Source: Dioscorea cayenensis subsp. rotundata (Eukaryota > Streptophyta > Magnoliopsida > Dioscoreales > Dioscoreaceae). Taken from it: a stretch of DNA of 64,000 nt. Of this stretch, positions 21,501 to 33,045 are shown piece by piece (position 1 is the first letter of the stretch; the number at the start of each line of letters is the position of its first letter). The DNA is taken from NCBI RefSeq assembly GCF_009730915.1, contig NC_052487.1:19336529-19400528 (forward strand), in the 5' to 3' direction. The notes beneath the pieces were generated by a model. That model was not told the DNA's origin. It did not search any database and saw nothing but the letters and a program-made list of their open reading frames with translations. The position numbers and the translations under genes are program-made.

Positions 21501-22678
21501 TTGTCTAGCTTTATTCAGGGCAGTTGCTATAATCTTTCCCTATTACATGATGTGTTTGGTGAGTTGCTTAATTTTGATTATCTCTCCACTGATAAGCTTT
21601 GTGGTTTCAGTGATAATCGTTGGGTTTGGTTTCCCAAATCCAGGAATCATAAGCTATCTTCTATGGTCTATGCTCATTTTAATAGATCTGCAGGTTGTGC
21701 TGATCAGTGGAATGGCTGGGGGAATATCTGGCGTCTTAGTATTGCACCTAGACCTAAACATTTTTTATGGTTTCTCCTTCACAATGGCATTAAAACTTAT
21801 GATTATCTATACAGATTGAATCTTGGTCCTCAAACCCTTTGCAGATTTTGTAATCTTGATTATGAAACTATTGAGCATCTCTTTCATACTTGTCCTAAGG
21901 CCCTATCTCTTTGGAGTTCTGTTAGCCTTCTTATTGGTAAGCGCGTTATTTTTCGGGATGGTTTCTCTACGAGCAACTGGCTTTGTCCTTTCAATCCTGA
22001 TTTTGATAAACATGATCAATCGGTCATTGCCACTGCCTCTTGATTCTTATGGAAGGCCAGATGCAATCTTATCTTTAGAAATGAAGCTCCTGATCTTCAG
22101 CACATCCCTATCAGAGCCATCCACCATGTCATGGAGTATTTTCATCTTTTTTTCTTCTCAACTTGGTAAAAAACTTATTTTGAACAACTTTGTTTTCTCT
22201 GACGCTCATTTTCTCTTTGTTCGCTCTGTGGGTTCTGGTGAGGCTGGTGTGTTTGGTTCAGGCTTTTATGTTATAGACTTCAACTCTCAGATGGTTTGTG
22301 CTGGCTGTTGCACGACTTTGGCAGATTCGGTCCTTGAAGCTGAAGCCTTAACTATGATTATTGCTCTGGGTAGTATTTTCGCGTCGGATATTCCTATTAA
22401 GACGATATTCTTGGCCAGTGCTGATCTGCATTGTGCAATCAAGGATGGTAGCTCCCATCATGAGTGGAGAAACAAACCTTTATTTTCCAGCATATCCGAT
22501 TATGCTCTTGGTCTTGGCCAGCCGACCATTCATCTCATTCCACCTGATTTGGTTAGTTGATGCTTCTTGTCTTGCCCTCCATGGGCTAAACTCTCATGAC
22601 TTGACCCTATTCTTTCAAGGCAGGGACCTCCCCTATTGGCTTATGAAGCAATTTTCTAGGTCTGGTGTTGGTTTGTAA
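18565..22678 (+). pseudogene. LINE ORF2 (APE endonuclease, RT, zf-RVT, RNase H)
   Basis: It starts at MIDNTYKILCCNYRG, the APE-like endonuclease N-terminus; GDFNAI and SDHAPLF are further endonuclease motifs. The RT carries SGKSPGPDGF, KSDIEKAYDSL, GLRQGDPLS and the catalytic MYADDVI. zf-RVT (CRFCNLDYETIEHLFHTC) is near 21840-21895 and RNase H at about 22200-22560, ending in the usual GRDLPYWLM. The frame breaks near 19992-19998 (T-run), about 20158, about 20825, 21162-21172 (G-run), 22040 (TGG to TGA), about 22145 and about 22550. The open frame 18409-20886 looks intact but hides two of these shifts. Confidence 0.92.
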
Positions 22679-22890
22679 TGTTTTGTTTTTGTTTTTGTTT
22701 TTGTGCATTTGTTTTGTTGTTTTGTTTTTGCATTAGGTTTCAGGTTTGGTTCTGTTTTTTATTTTATTTGAGCCTTTGGCTCTGGTCTGTATCTTGAACT
22801 AATTCTATTGTTTCTTTGTTTTTAATAATATAGCTCACATAGCTCTTTCCCTCAAAAAAAATAATAATAATAATAATAATAATAATAATC

Positions 22891-23230
22891 TTAAAAAAAC
22901 ATCAACTAAAATGTTTTAAAAAGTTATTTTATTATCTTCATTCTTTTATTCAATATTAAAATTTGAGAGAAAAATGTAATAAAAGAACGTCAATTTTTTT
23001 AAATTTTTCTTATGATTTCTACTTTCTTATAAATTCAAGGAAGCTTATTTTTAATTTTTCAAATTTTAATATTAAAATCAACCATCATTTATCAAACCAT
23101 ACCTCCTTCAACCCATCCCCAAATTTTGGGATCATATATTTTTTCCAAAAGAAAAAGTAACAATAATAATAATAATAATTTATGTGTCAAGAAAGGCAGG
23201 CCTAGAAGAAAACGTAGTAGTTGGGGAATC
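22891..23230. other. AT-rich spacer between LINE and phosphatase gene
   Basis: No gene is seen. It holds an AAT run at 23161-23180 and otherwise A/T-rich sequence leading into the promoter of the phosphatase paralog. Confidence 0.5.
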
Positions 23231-23237
23231 TCCACTG

Positions 23238-23245
23238 GAATATTC
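23238..23245. promoter_or_regulatory. P1BS (PHR1-type) site, paralog 1, distal
   Basis: GAATATTC fits the palindromic GNATATNC consensus bound by PHR1-class MYB factors under phosphate starvation. It lies about 330 bp upstream of the start codon. Confidence 0.6.
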
Positions 23246-23300
23246 CCCACCGACTCAACAACGAGACGTGGAAACCCGCACTTTCCCGCCACAACAACCA

Positions 23301-23308
23301 GAATATTC
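23301..23308. promoter_or_regulatory. P1BS (PHR1-type) site, paralog 1, proximal
   Basis: A second GAATATTC, 63 bp from the first, within the same GC-richer promoter block. Two sites in tandem are typical of strongly phosphate-responsive genes. Confidence 0.6.
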
Positions 23309-23466
23309 CTCTCTGATTCCCATTTTCACTTGACCTTCAAAACCAATCCAAGTTCTAATCAAACCAAACCAAACCAAACCAAACCAAAACCAAAATTTTT
23401 CTTCTATACTTTTTCTCTCTCTCTTAAAAAAATAATATTCTTTGGCATCTTCTCAAACCTCCACCC

Positions 23467-23474
23467 TATAAATT
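23467..23474 (+). promoter_or_regulatory. TATA box of phosphatase paralog 1
   Basis: CCCTATAAATTTC lies about 105 bp before the ATG; the same CACCCTATAAATTTC context precedes paralog 2 at 29272. Transcription would start about 30 bp downstream. Confidence 0.65.
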
Positions 23475-23571
23475 TCCCTTCTCTCCTTCTCTTTAACACC
23501 AAACAAAATATAACCAAAACCACCACCTTATCTTTCTCTTTCTTCTTCTCAAAACAATTCAACCTCTTTCA

Positions 23572-24716
23572 ATGGCTACCACAACTGTTCTTGTTTTTGA
23601 TTTTGATAAAACCATCATTGATTGTGACAGTGATAATTGGGTCATTGATCATCTTGGTGCTACCAAACTCTTTGATCATCTTCTTCTTTCTCTCCCTTGG
23701 AACTCTGCCATGGTTAGTTTCTTTCTATCTATATATATACATTTACATATATATATATATATATATATATTTTTGTCCTGTTGTCATTTATTAATTTTTA
23801 TATTATTAATTTTTCAGGATAGAGTAATGGAGGAACTTCATAGACAAGGATATACTATTGAAGATATAGCAGAGGTTCTTAGAACAGCTCCTTTGCATCC
23901 TAGCACTATCTCTACAATCAAGTCTGTTTATGCTCTAGGGTATGTATGTTTTTACATTTTTATTGTAATAGTATTATTACTGTTGAAATAATAAAGATTG
24001 AATGGTTGTTTATGGTTATGTTTAGGTGTGAGTTGAGGATTGTGAGTGATGCTAACAAGTTCTTCATTGAAACAATATTGGAACACAATGGACTCTTGAA
24101 TTACTTCTCTGAGATTAACACAAACCCAGGGTTTGTTGATGATGAAGGGAAGTTTAAGAATACTCCCTTACCATGAATTTACCTCCAATTCATTCTCTCA
24201 TTGCTGCCCTCTCCACCCTCTCTGTCCTCCCAACATGTGCAAGGTTTGTATATATATATATATATATGTATGTATTATGTATGTACTCATTGTTCATGCA
24301 GTTTCTTTGTATCAATTAATGTGTTGCATGTTTTGAAGAATTATTTAATTTCATGCAGGGATTAATAATAGAAAGGATTAAAGCAGAAATAATGGAGAAA
24401 GGGAAGAAGAGGGATAATTTATTTGGGTGATGGAAAAGGAGACTTTTGCCCAAGTTTGAAACTAAGTGAAACTGATTTTGTGATGCCAAGGTTGAATTTT
24501 CCAGTTTGGGAACTCATTTGTGAGAACAAGGATTTGGTGAAAGCTGAGGTTCATGAATGGAGTGATTTTGAAGAGCAAGAAAGAGTGATTTTGGAACTAA
24601 TTAACAAGGTTTCAACAATGGCTGATGTTCATCAATTGATTGATTGCAAGTTGCAAACTGTTCCAATTTCATCTCATGCCACAACGCTTCCTAAAGTCCT
24701 TCCAGTTCGTTATTGA
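23572..24716 (+). pseudogene. PS2/PHOSPHO1-like HAD phosphatase, paralog 1, frameshifted
   Basis: Exons: 23572-23712, 23818-23939, 24026-24243 and 24359-24716, with GT-AG introns in the same places as paralog 2. The HAD motif I nucleophile site DFDKTIIDCDSDNW is at residues 10-23; VSDAN (motif II) and LGDGKGDFCPS (motif III) are present. Relative to paralog 2, exon 3 has one extra base near 24155-24166, giving an early stop at 24173, and exon 4 has four extra bases near 24405. These do not cancel, so the protein would be cut to about 137 residues. Its C-terminus (…PKVLPVRY) is the undamaged version of what paralog 2 has lost. The family (pyrophosphatase / phosphocholine and phosphoethanolamine phosphatase) is induced by phosphate starvation. 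Sequencing error is an alternative. Confidence 0.8.
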
Positions 24717-26052
24717 TTTAGATTTTAGAGCCTTTAACTTGTGTTTTATTATGGCTCTGTGTATCTTTTTATCTGTTCTTCTTCAAAAAAAGGAGGAGGA
24801 TTCTGCTTTGGCTTATATTTGGTAAATTTGAAAATGCAGAAAAATATGAAAATAAATAAATATAAATATATAGAGAAAAGTATATAAAAAGAATAATAGA
24901 ATTTTATTCAACAAAAAAAAAATAATAGAATGTTATTATTTTCTAAATTATTAATTACATTAAGTTATATGTATATATATATATATATATATACATATAT
25001 ATAATTTTGATTATTAGATTAAAAAATGCAACAAAATAAATTTTTTTTAATAAGAATGTTTAAATCATTAATTTATTCAACAAGCAAGGTAAAAAAAATA
25101 TATAAAAAAATGAAATCATAATCTATAATTAAAGAACGGAATAAAATTAGATCTTGAAATTAATTTGTGTGAGAAATCTATCACGTCATTTTGCCAAAAT
25201 AGTTTATGTAAGATCCTAAAAATTTTATTTTATTTTTATAAAGAATAAATAAATCATTAATTTATTCAACAAGAAAGACAAACAAAATATGAAAGAATGA
25301 AATTTAATCTATAATTAAAGAACGAAATCTATCACGTTATTTTGTCAAAATATTTTATGTAAGATTCCAAGAATTTTATTTTTATTTTTATTTTATTTTA
25401 TTTTTGTTTGACGATGGAGATCAAATCTTTAAATTTTAAATTCTCTTATTGAAAAAAATAGATATGTGTTGAGGAGCACGAATGATGCAAGTAATTAATG
25501 TTTTTATTAATTATATATTAATGTATTTATAAAGAATTGCAATTACAGAGAATTTTTTATATCCTAATGAGTTGGTAAATAAACCATCACACAACCACAA
25601 TACACACATAAGTTTAACACTATATTCTAATAAAACTTAAATTAATTGATTTTATTTGAATTCAATTTAGAGGATGTAATGCATTGTTCTCCATTGCTTC
25701 TTTATTTCCATGCTACAATCTCCCAATAATAATAATCACATCAGTTTGGTATAATAAAAACAAGAACAGTAGTTTTAATGGATAAGGACTCTTCCTAGCT
25801 ACAGAGAAGAACAGGAATCTTTTGTGTGCTGAATTGATTCTCTAAGATTAGCATCCCACAAAATATATTCCATTATTCCTTTTGAAGTTAATTTTTTGTA
25901 ATAAGATTTACATTAATTAGTGGATAATGGCATTAGACCAAACTCTTAAATAGAAATCATAGAATAATTTTTGTTAGGACTAACTTGAGAGAGGGACCAC
26001 AAGAGCCAAAGCCATCATCAAGTTTGGATAATTAGTCGTAATATTTTATAGT
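24717..26052. other. AT-rich intergenic DNA
   Basis: No gene is supported. A TA microsatellite lies near 24972-25002. The block 25050-25140 is partly repeated at 25245-25335 (TTAATTTATTCAACAAG, CTATAATTAAAGAACG), a local duplication. Confidence 0.6.
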
Positions 26053-26465
26053 CTTTCGGAGGAGAAAAAATTGGGGAGAAAACGAATATCATATAAAGAG
26101 TTTTGGAGGAGAAAAAATCAGGGAGAATTCAAATATAGCATAAAAAGTTTTGGAAGAGAAAAAATTGGGGAAAATTCGAATATCACATAAAAAAAATCAG
26201 AGAGAATTCGAATATAGCATAAAGAGTTTTGGAAGAGAAAAAATTGGGGAGAATTCGAATATCACATAAAGAGTTTTGGAGGAGAAAAAATCGTGAGAAT
26301 TCGAATATCGCATAAAGAGTTTTGGAAGAGAAAAAATTCAGGAGAATTCGAATATCACATAAAAGAGTTTTTAGGAGAAAAAACTGTAGAAATCGAATAT
26401 CGTCATAAAAGAGTTTTGGAAGAGAAAAAATTTGGGAGAATTTAAATACGCATAAAGAGATTTAC
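26053..26465. repeat. 47-bp minisatellite, about 8-9 copies
   Basis: Tandem units with AGAGTTTTGGA, GGAGAAAAAA and GAATTCGAATATC as landmarks. Successive GTTTTGG positions at 26100, 26147, 26226, 26273, 26319, 26367 and 26413 are 46-48 bp apart, except one gap of 79 that holds a shortened copy. There is no open frame across it. Confidence 0.85.
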
Positions 26466-28560
26466 TTTGCATACCATTTTATAGTCATTTAAAGTTTGAA
26501 CTTATTATATGAATCCACTAAATCATGATAAACATGTGTGAAGTATTAATTCCATGTTGCGTAAGTGTTTGTTGTCTTTCTAGGGGAAAAAAAAACACAA
26601 GATACGCTTCTTTTATTTGTATTTGCCAACTTATTAAATAATTTAACACTTTTGTCTTTTGCTCCACATAAAAATAAGGAATTATGAGAGAACATTGTCT
26701 TGAATGATTGTACTATTTGATTCCTTTGCGCACATGTTGAATTTTTGAAAAACAGGTAACTTGGAGTGTGATTTAAGTGAAACTTTAAAGGCAATAAAAT
26801 GTCTTAATTTTTAGAAAAAAGAGAAATGAAATTATAAATGTAAATTAGATTGATTATTTATCATATCAGATGGAATTCATATTAAACTGAAAGCTTTAAA
26901 GTGCATGAATAATATATATTTTTTTAATAAAATAAACAAATTATATTAGAAATATGCATATACATATACGTGGAGCTACTCCTTCGATACTTAGACACAC
27001 AATTGATATAATAATTTTATAATTTTAAAATCACATATTCTAAGAAAATAAAAATAAAAACTCTTGGGATCATGTACCAATGCACATCATGACAGATCAT
27101 TTTTTTTAAGAAAAATTCTTGAATATTTTCTCCTATGTGATCATTATTATTATTTATCTGCTCAAAAATGAAATTTCTATAATAAATAAAAAAAATTGAA
27201 GTTCAGAAAATTCAAAATGTGTATTTTGAAAAATAATAAAAACAAATAATTTTATTTTGGTGCTTATTTCCAAAAATAAAACGGAAAAAACCATCTAAAC
27301 CTCTCAAACAGTGCAGAGCAGGAATGAGATTAAAATTTAAGAAAAGCAAACATGTAATGCCTCATGACGTGGTTCGCAAATAAAAAGAAAAGAAAAGAAA
27401 AACCAAACTGATTAATTAATCAACAAGAAAAGTCTACTTTTTCTTGTTCCCTTGACCTAGATATTCTTTCTGGAAGATAAAATTAGTGCTTTAAACGGTG
27501 ATTAAATTATGTTCAAATGGTGACTAATTTATGTTTAGAAACTTTATTTTATTTGTATCAAATATTTGACTGTCTAGACATTTCCGAAGATTCTGCCCTA
27601 TTTCTATACTGGACAAATTGTAATTTTTTTTTTAAATAACAGATCACCCCCTCTAAAAGTTGGAATTATTTTATATATTCTACTCAAAAGTTATATATAT
27701 ATATATATATATATATATTTAATTTACATTATAATCATGAGTTTATTTAAGTTATATTTTGATAATGTATTTTTCGATAACTAACGGCAAGAGATGTATA
27801 TTGATAAAAAAAAGGGGGGTTAATTTATGATTATATTCTCCTCAAATGAGTCAAACAGAGTTTATTTTTTTAATATTAAAATAATTTATATATTAATTTA
27901 ACCTTATAAAAAAAATCCTTTCTTGATAATTGTTTTTATATAGAAGTTTATAAATCACGAATTAAAAAGAACAAGTACAGATAAAAAGAGAACAACAAAC
28001 AACAAAAAACTAGAGAAAAAAAAAATCCAAAACCAAAGAAAAGAAATCTTTTCTTGAGTTTTAGAATAACATGTTATCAGCGTATTTGTATAATTTCAAG
28101 GTTTATATATATAGTATAGTTTATAAATAATAAACATATTTTTAAAATATATTATATGCTCCGCAAGTAGAATAATCCCAAAAAAGTAAAGCAATTTGTG
28201 CAATGAAGACAAGAGAACCATAAACCATGAATCATATTCTTATCTTATGATTCTGAACTATTTTTATTTTTGTATTATTTATCTTTTATTTTTTTTAACA
28301 ATTAGTTTAGCCCATATATTGATTTAAATAACAAGAAATCACTTCTTAATTCTACTTTTACTCAAAAAAGAAATAAAAATTTGAATATATTAACCATCAA
28401 ATCTACCTAATTTTAAACGAAAATTAATATCCACATGATCAAACCTGAATTAATTAAATCCATATCTTTTTTTTGTGGTTATATTTTTATCTAAAAAATA
28501 TGCAACATTAAAAAAAAAATCAAAAAAGGCAGGCCAAGAAAAGAAGTAATTGGTAATCAT
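26466..28560. other. AT-rich intergenic DNA
   Basis: Only short open frames without recognisable features. A TA microsatellite lies at 27690-27720. No RNA gene or regulatory motif is supported. Confidence 0.55.
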
Positions 28561-28564
28561 TTAG

Positions 28565-28572
28565 GAATATTC
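28565..28572. promoter_or_regulatory. P1BS (PHR1-type) site, paralog 2, distal
   Basis: GAATATTC within GGAATATTCC, the counterpart of 23238-23245. The hAT insertion at 28612 has moved it to about 760 bp upstream of the start. Confidence 0.6.
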
Positions 28573-28611
28573 CTTTTTACCTAACAACTTAAACCCTTCT
28601 TTCCCGCCACC

Positions 28612-29175
28612 TAGGGGTGTGATAATCTGTCGGATACCTGGCCGGGTTTTTGTCCGACTCGGGAATAAAAAGGGTTTGGACATAAGGTTTACCGTAATCG
28701 GGCAGGGTCCAGGACGTGGGACGGTTGTCCGGATTTAAATCGAGACCAGGTCAGGACATAGAAATTCGGACAAACGTGGCTTTGTACCCAAAACTTTAAA
28801 AATCACAACCTTGAGTAGCATTTGTTTTAAAGCTAATTCTTACAAAAACTTTAAAGCATATATTGTTTTTATTAAGGCTTAGATTTTTTCTATAATTTGA
28901 GTTGAGTTTTGGATTATTAATGTTTTTTGCATTTAATGTGAATTAAATTATTTTTGTATAATTTAATATTTGACTGACTTAAAAAATAAACTTATAAATT
29001 CGGACAAATTTGGACGTCCGAGACAACCCCGGGTTTTAAAAATAAAGCCCGGGTTTTGGACATCTTAAGTTTGTCCGGATTTAAAAACAGGCAGAGTCCG
29101 ACCTGAGGATTTTCTATTTATATTAGTAGTTGTCCGGACCCGGTTTTGTCCGGACCCGAATTTTTGCCACCCCTA
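28612..29175. mobile_element. Small hAT-type element with 8-bp target-site duplication
   Basis: The ends are TAGGGGTG and CACCCCTA, and exact 8-bp duplications CCGCCACC flank it at 28604-28611 and 29176-29183. The interior has GC-rich GTCCGGA/CCCGGG-type stretches and no coding capacity, as in non-autonomous hAT elements. Paralog 1 shows the matching uninterrupted promoter (CCCGCCACAACAACCAGAATATTCC). Confidence 0.9.
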
Positions 29176-29190
29176 CCGCCACCAAGATAA

Positions 29191-29198
29191 GAATATTC
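29191..29198. promoter_or_regulatory. P1BS (PHR1-type) site, paralog 2, proximal
   Basis: GAATATTC in AAGAATATTCCT, the counterpart of 23301-23308. It lies 129 bp upstream of the start codon. Confidence 0.6.
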
Positions 29199-29271
29199 CT
29201 TAATGATCCCCTTCTCATGTTTTCCTTCTCCTACTCAAAATCAAAAATTCTTCCTAACTCCACCCACACCC

Positions 29272-29279
29272 TATAAATT
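29272..29279 (+). promoter_or_regulatory. TATA box of phosphatase paralog 2
   Basis: CCCTATAAATTTC lies 55 bp before the ATG, in the same context as paralog 1. Confidence 0.65.
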
Positions 29280-29326
29280 TCTCTTCTTCCCTTTGCTTTC
29301 TCATACATCAAACAACTAATCTTTCA

Positions 29327-30561
29327 ATGGCTACCACAACTGTTCTTGTTTTTGATTTTGATAAAACCATCATTGATTGTGAAAGTGATAATTGGGTCAT
29401 TGATCATCTTGGTGCTACCAAATTCTTTGATCATCTTCTTCTTTCTCTTCCTTGGAACACTTCCATGGTTAGTAGTTTCTTTATCTTTATAAATATATGT
29501 ATATATATATATATATATATTTGTATTGTTTTCATATTATTAAAGTTTTTATATGATGGTTTTAGAATAGAGTAATGGAGGAGCTTCATAGTCAAGGATG
29601 GAGTGTTGAAGATATAGCTGAGGTTCTTAAAACAGTTCCTTTGAATCCTAACACTAGCTCAGCTATCAAGTCTGCTTTTGCTCTTGGGTATGTATGTTTT
29701 TGTATTTTTTATTGTAATATTATTATTACTGTTGAATTGATAAAGATTGAATGGTTGTTTATGGTTTTGTTTAGGTGTGAGTTGAGGATTGTGAGTGATG
29801 CTAATAAGTTTTCCATTGAGACAATATTGGAACACAATGGACTTTTGAATTGTTTCTCTGAGATTAACACAAACCCAGGGTTTGTTGATGAGGAAGGGAA
29901 GTTATGTATTTTCCCTTACCATGAATTCAGCTTCAATTCATCCTCACATGGCTGCCCACTCTGCCCTCCCAACATGTGCAAGGTTTGTATATATATATAT
30001 ATAGATACTCATTGTTCATGCACTTTCTTTGTATCAATTAATGTGTTGCATTTGCCTGCTTGACTGCTTTTTCTTTACTACCGTTGTTTCTATGTTGCTT
30101 GCTTCTTTCGCTTTTACCTCACCTCTGGTGAGGATCTGTGTCGCTTCTCTCTTATACTACTTGTTTGTCTGTTTCTTTCAATAAAGTTGTGGTTTATCCA
30201 TTTTTATAAAAAATAAAAAATAAAATTAATGTGTTGCATGTTTTGAAGAATTATTGATTTCATGCAGGGATTAATCATAGAGAGGATTAAAGCAGAAATA
30301 ATGGAAAAAGGGAAGAGGATAATTTATTTGGGTGATGGAAAAGGAGACTTTTGCCCAAGTTTGAAACTCAGTGAAACTGATTTTGTGATGCCAAGGTTGG
30401 ATTTTCCAGTTTGGGAACTCATTTGTGAGAACAAGGATTTGGTGAAAGCTGAGGTTCATGAATGGATTGATTTTGAAGAGCAAGGAAGAGTGATTTTGAA
30501 ACTCATTAACAAGGTTTCAACAATGGCTGATGTTCATCAATTGATTGATTGCAAGTTGTAA
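29327..30561 (+). CDS. PS2/PHOSPHO1-like HAD phosphatase, paralog 2
   Basis: Exons: 29327-29467, 29566-29687, 29775-29982 and 30268-30561, all joined by GT-AG introns in consistent phase, giving 254 residues. Motif I DFDKTIIDCESDNW (nucleophile Asp and second Asp at positions 11 and 13), VSDAN and LGDGKGDFCPS define a haloacid-dehalogenase-fold, Mg2+-dependent phosphatase of the plant PS2 / phosphoethanolamine-phosphocholine phosphatase-like type. CPPNMCK is also typical of it. Substrates in the family include pyrophosphate and phospho-choline or -ethanolamine; the exact one cannot be read here. A TAA at 30559 replaces the CAA of paralog 1 and removes about 20 residues that would run to 30621. 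The catalytic motifs are intact, so activity is plausible. Two P1BS sites upstream suggest phosphate-starvation induction. Confidence 0.88.
30052..30223 (+). mobile_element. LINE tail inserted in intron 3 of paralog 2, with 16-bp duplication
   Basis: The insertion ends CAATAAAGTTGTGGTTTATCC plus an A/AAAT tail and is flanked by aattaatgtgttgcat at 30036-30051 and 30224-30239. Intron 3 of paralog 1 has a single copy of this 16-mer at about 24315-24330, the empty site. The tail matches the element at 1148-1560. Confidence 0.9.
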
Positions 30562-30621
30562 ACTGTTCCAATTTCATCCCATGCCACACCACTTCCTAAA
30601 GTCCTTCAGATTCACTTTTGA

Positions 30622-32822
30622 TTAAGTTTTAGAGTCTTAACATGTTTGTTGACTCAGTGTCTGTTTTTTTTTTCATTGTATGTTCTTCTTCACAAGAGAA
30701 GGGAACATGTATCAGCTTTTTTACACTAACATTATATGTCACATAAATTTGCTATATAGACCAGGAAGAATTTATTGATACATCATCTTGATGTGGATAA
30801 AGACTACTCAATATTTTATTACTGATATGTGCTCAGAATTCAGTAAAAAGAACACTGGTCTTGAACTTGTGGTTCATATTTGGAGTTTAAAAAATACAAC
30901 TATGGTTTAAAAAAGAGCACTGTTCTTGTAGAACATCATTTCCGTACAATTATATCAGCAGCTCAAGTTTATTACTTTGTTTCCTCTGTTTCCAAGTACA
31001 ATCAAACAAAGTCTTGATTTTATAGGTACCAACACTCCTCACCCAAGTGATCCGCCTATCAGTGTAAATCTAAAGATGTTATTCTTCTTTTGTATACTTG
31101 CTTCTTAAATGTAATTTATCCATTTAAAAAAAAAAATGTTAGAAATAATTAGAGTACGACATAATGCATCTAAACATCTACGTATGTTAATTAATAGTAG
31201 AAACAATATCACTTGTCTACAAATATAGTGAATTAAATAGTACAACAAAGATACTTCGATCTGAAAAAACCAAATGCTGTATTTGAAAACCAATGTCTCT
31301 TCCATTCTATTTTTTCTCTCCGTCAATGGAGATGGGTATTCATGAGAACATTAGATCAGGGATCCCGAGTGCTAGTCTATACTATATATAATCCTTTCCA
31401 TCAAAAATTAACTCCACTTTTAACATACCTATTAGAATTAATATAGAATTCAAATAATAATATTATAGATCACTATATTTATATAAATTTGTAAAACAAA
31501 ACTGAATTAGATTTAAACTATATAAAAAAAAAACTAATTGAAAGATTAGTTTTTTATTATTTATTCATGGTTATACGAGAGAATATATATATACACGCAC
31601 ATTTGTCATAGTATAAGTGACTATTGGACTTATAATCAGCTTGATTTTAAAGCAGGGAATTTTGGTTCACAATGGCACTGGAACATGCTCAGAATAAATC
31701 TCAAGAATAATACTATGAAGGATAATGAGAAGAAGAAGCAAGCTACTTGTGCCAAATAACCTGAGAGATAATCCACAAGATATGCTTCTTTTGAGTGAGT
31801 GGTAGGAAACTCTAGATTTGATAATGCTATCAAACAAACAGGCCAACCAAACAATGCAGAGAATCTAGCAACAGTATCTGCAAGTGCTGTGCAACCACTT
31901 CAAAAGTTTCACATTTTATTTGTTCATTTATTTCTGCAATCCTCTAACAACAGCAATGTCACAGAAATTGGAGAATTTTGTTGCCTATCAATGCTGGGAA
32001 ATTGACCCATGAAATATGTAAACTACCATGCAAGCATTTTTGTAAGTTCAAAGTGCATCTGACTTGTTTACTTTCCATTTCCATTCAGCTGTGTTTTCAA
32101 ATCAAATTCACTTTACAACCAATTTGCAAACGCATGAACTGATCAAAACAAGTGCTTTGATGTAAAGCTTTGGCAATGGTAACAGGTGCAATGTTTATTC
32201 CTTGGTAAAGTAAAGCTACAAAGTTCAGCCTCCAAAGACATCACTAGAAGTTTGCAGAATAAAACAGAGAACCTTGAAAAGCCATTAATAATTAATTTAA
32301 TGCACATGCATCCCTGTGATCAATTCCTTCTCTAGAAGAACAACCATGGCAAAGAATAAAAAGATATATGCTTCCTTGTCATCTCCCAATAAGAAGGAAG
32401 TAGGTAGATAAGATTGAAGAAGGTATACTCAATGGCATATTCTACAATGCTTCACAACTACCCACTTAATCAATGGCATTTCACTTGGCCTACAAGACTT
32501 GCAATAAGTAATGGGCATCAACCAAACCTGCCAATATTTGATTCATAATACCACACCAAACTTTAAAATACATAATACAACAAGGACCACAAACTTTGCA
32601 GAAAAAGAACCAACAAACCCTTCCGTATTTAAAATGAGAAAGAAAGCACATCAGTGCTTCACCAATCAATGCAAGAAGAAAGAAAGAGTACAAGAGACAG
32701 GACCATAGTTTGTGATTGAGAACAACCCCACCACCTTCATCTTTATTATTATCTGCTCACCATAGACAAGATTTACAAGCTGTTGTTTTGATAACAAAAG
32801 AATGAAATGAACATAAATCTCA

Positions 32823-32858
<36 letters not shown>

Positions 32859-33045
32859 GGTACTCCCCCATATATTTTTTTTTTTTGGTTATCTACACCT
32901 CTGGAGAATTGCTTCCCTACATCAAAAAGACAATGTACTCAATTTACATACAACACGTATTCAGTTCCCCACATCAAAATACTCTTGTATAGCTCTATCA
33001 CTGCTGATTCTTGCATCAAGGTTGAAGTTTACAAAGTTTACTCTT
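30622..33045. other. Intergenic DNA between phosphatase and NDL genes
   Basis: No gene is supported. A CT run of about 30 bp lies at 32824-32854. A possible short LINE-like tail (TTTATCCATTT plus A-run) is at 31108-31135. The stretch 31640-32720 has less biased composition, but I could not assemble a convincing gene from it. Confidence 0.5.

Larger units (their letters stand above)
16742..22890 (+). mobile_element. Nearly full-length L1-type non-LTR retrotransposon, inactivated
   Basis: It has ORF1 (DUF4283-like plus zinc knuckle), ORF2 (endonuclease, reverse transcriptase, zf-RVT and RNase H) and a T-rich 3' UTR that ends in an A/TAA tail (22854-22890). The 5' end is not sharply defined and may begin near 16710. 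No target-site duplication was identified. Multiple stops and frameshifts in both ORFs make this copy non-autonomous. Confidence 0.92.

Noticed and set aside
31636..31854. 72-codon minus-strand frame with hydrophobic segments
   Set aside because: No conserved motif, splice partner or promoter could be linked to it; it may be chance or a gene relic.
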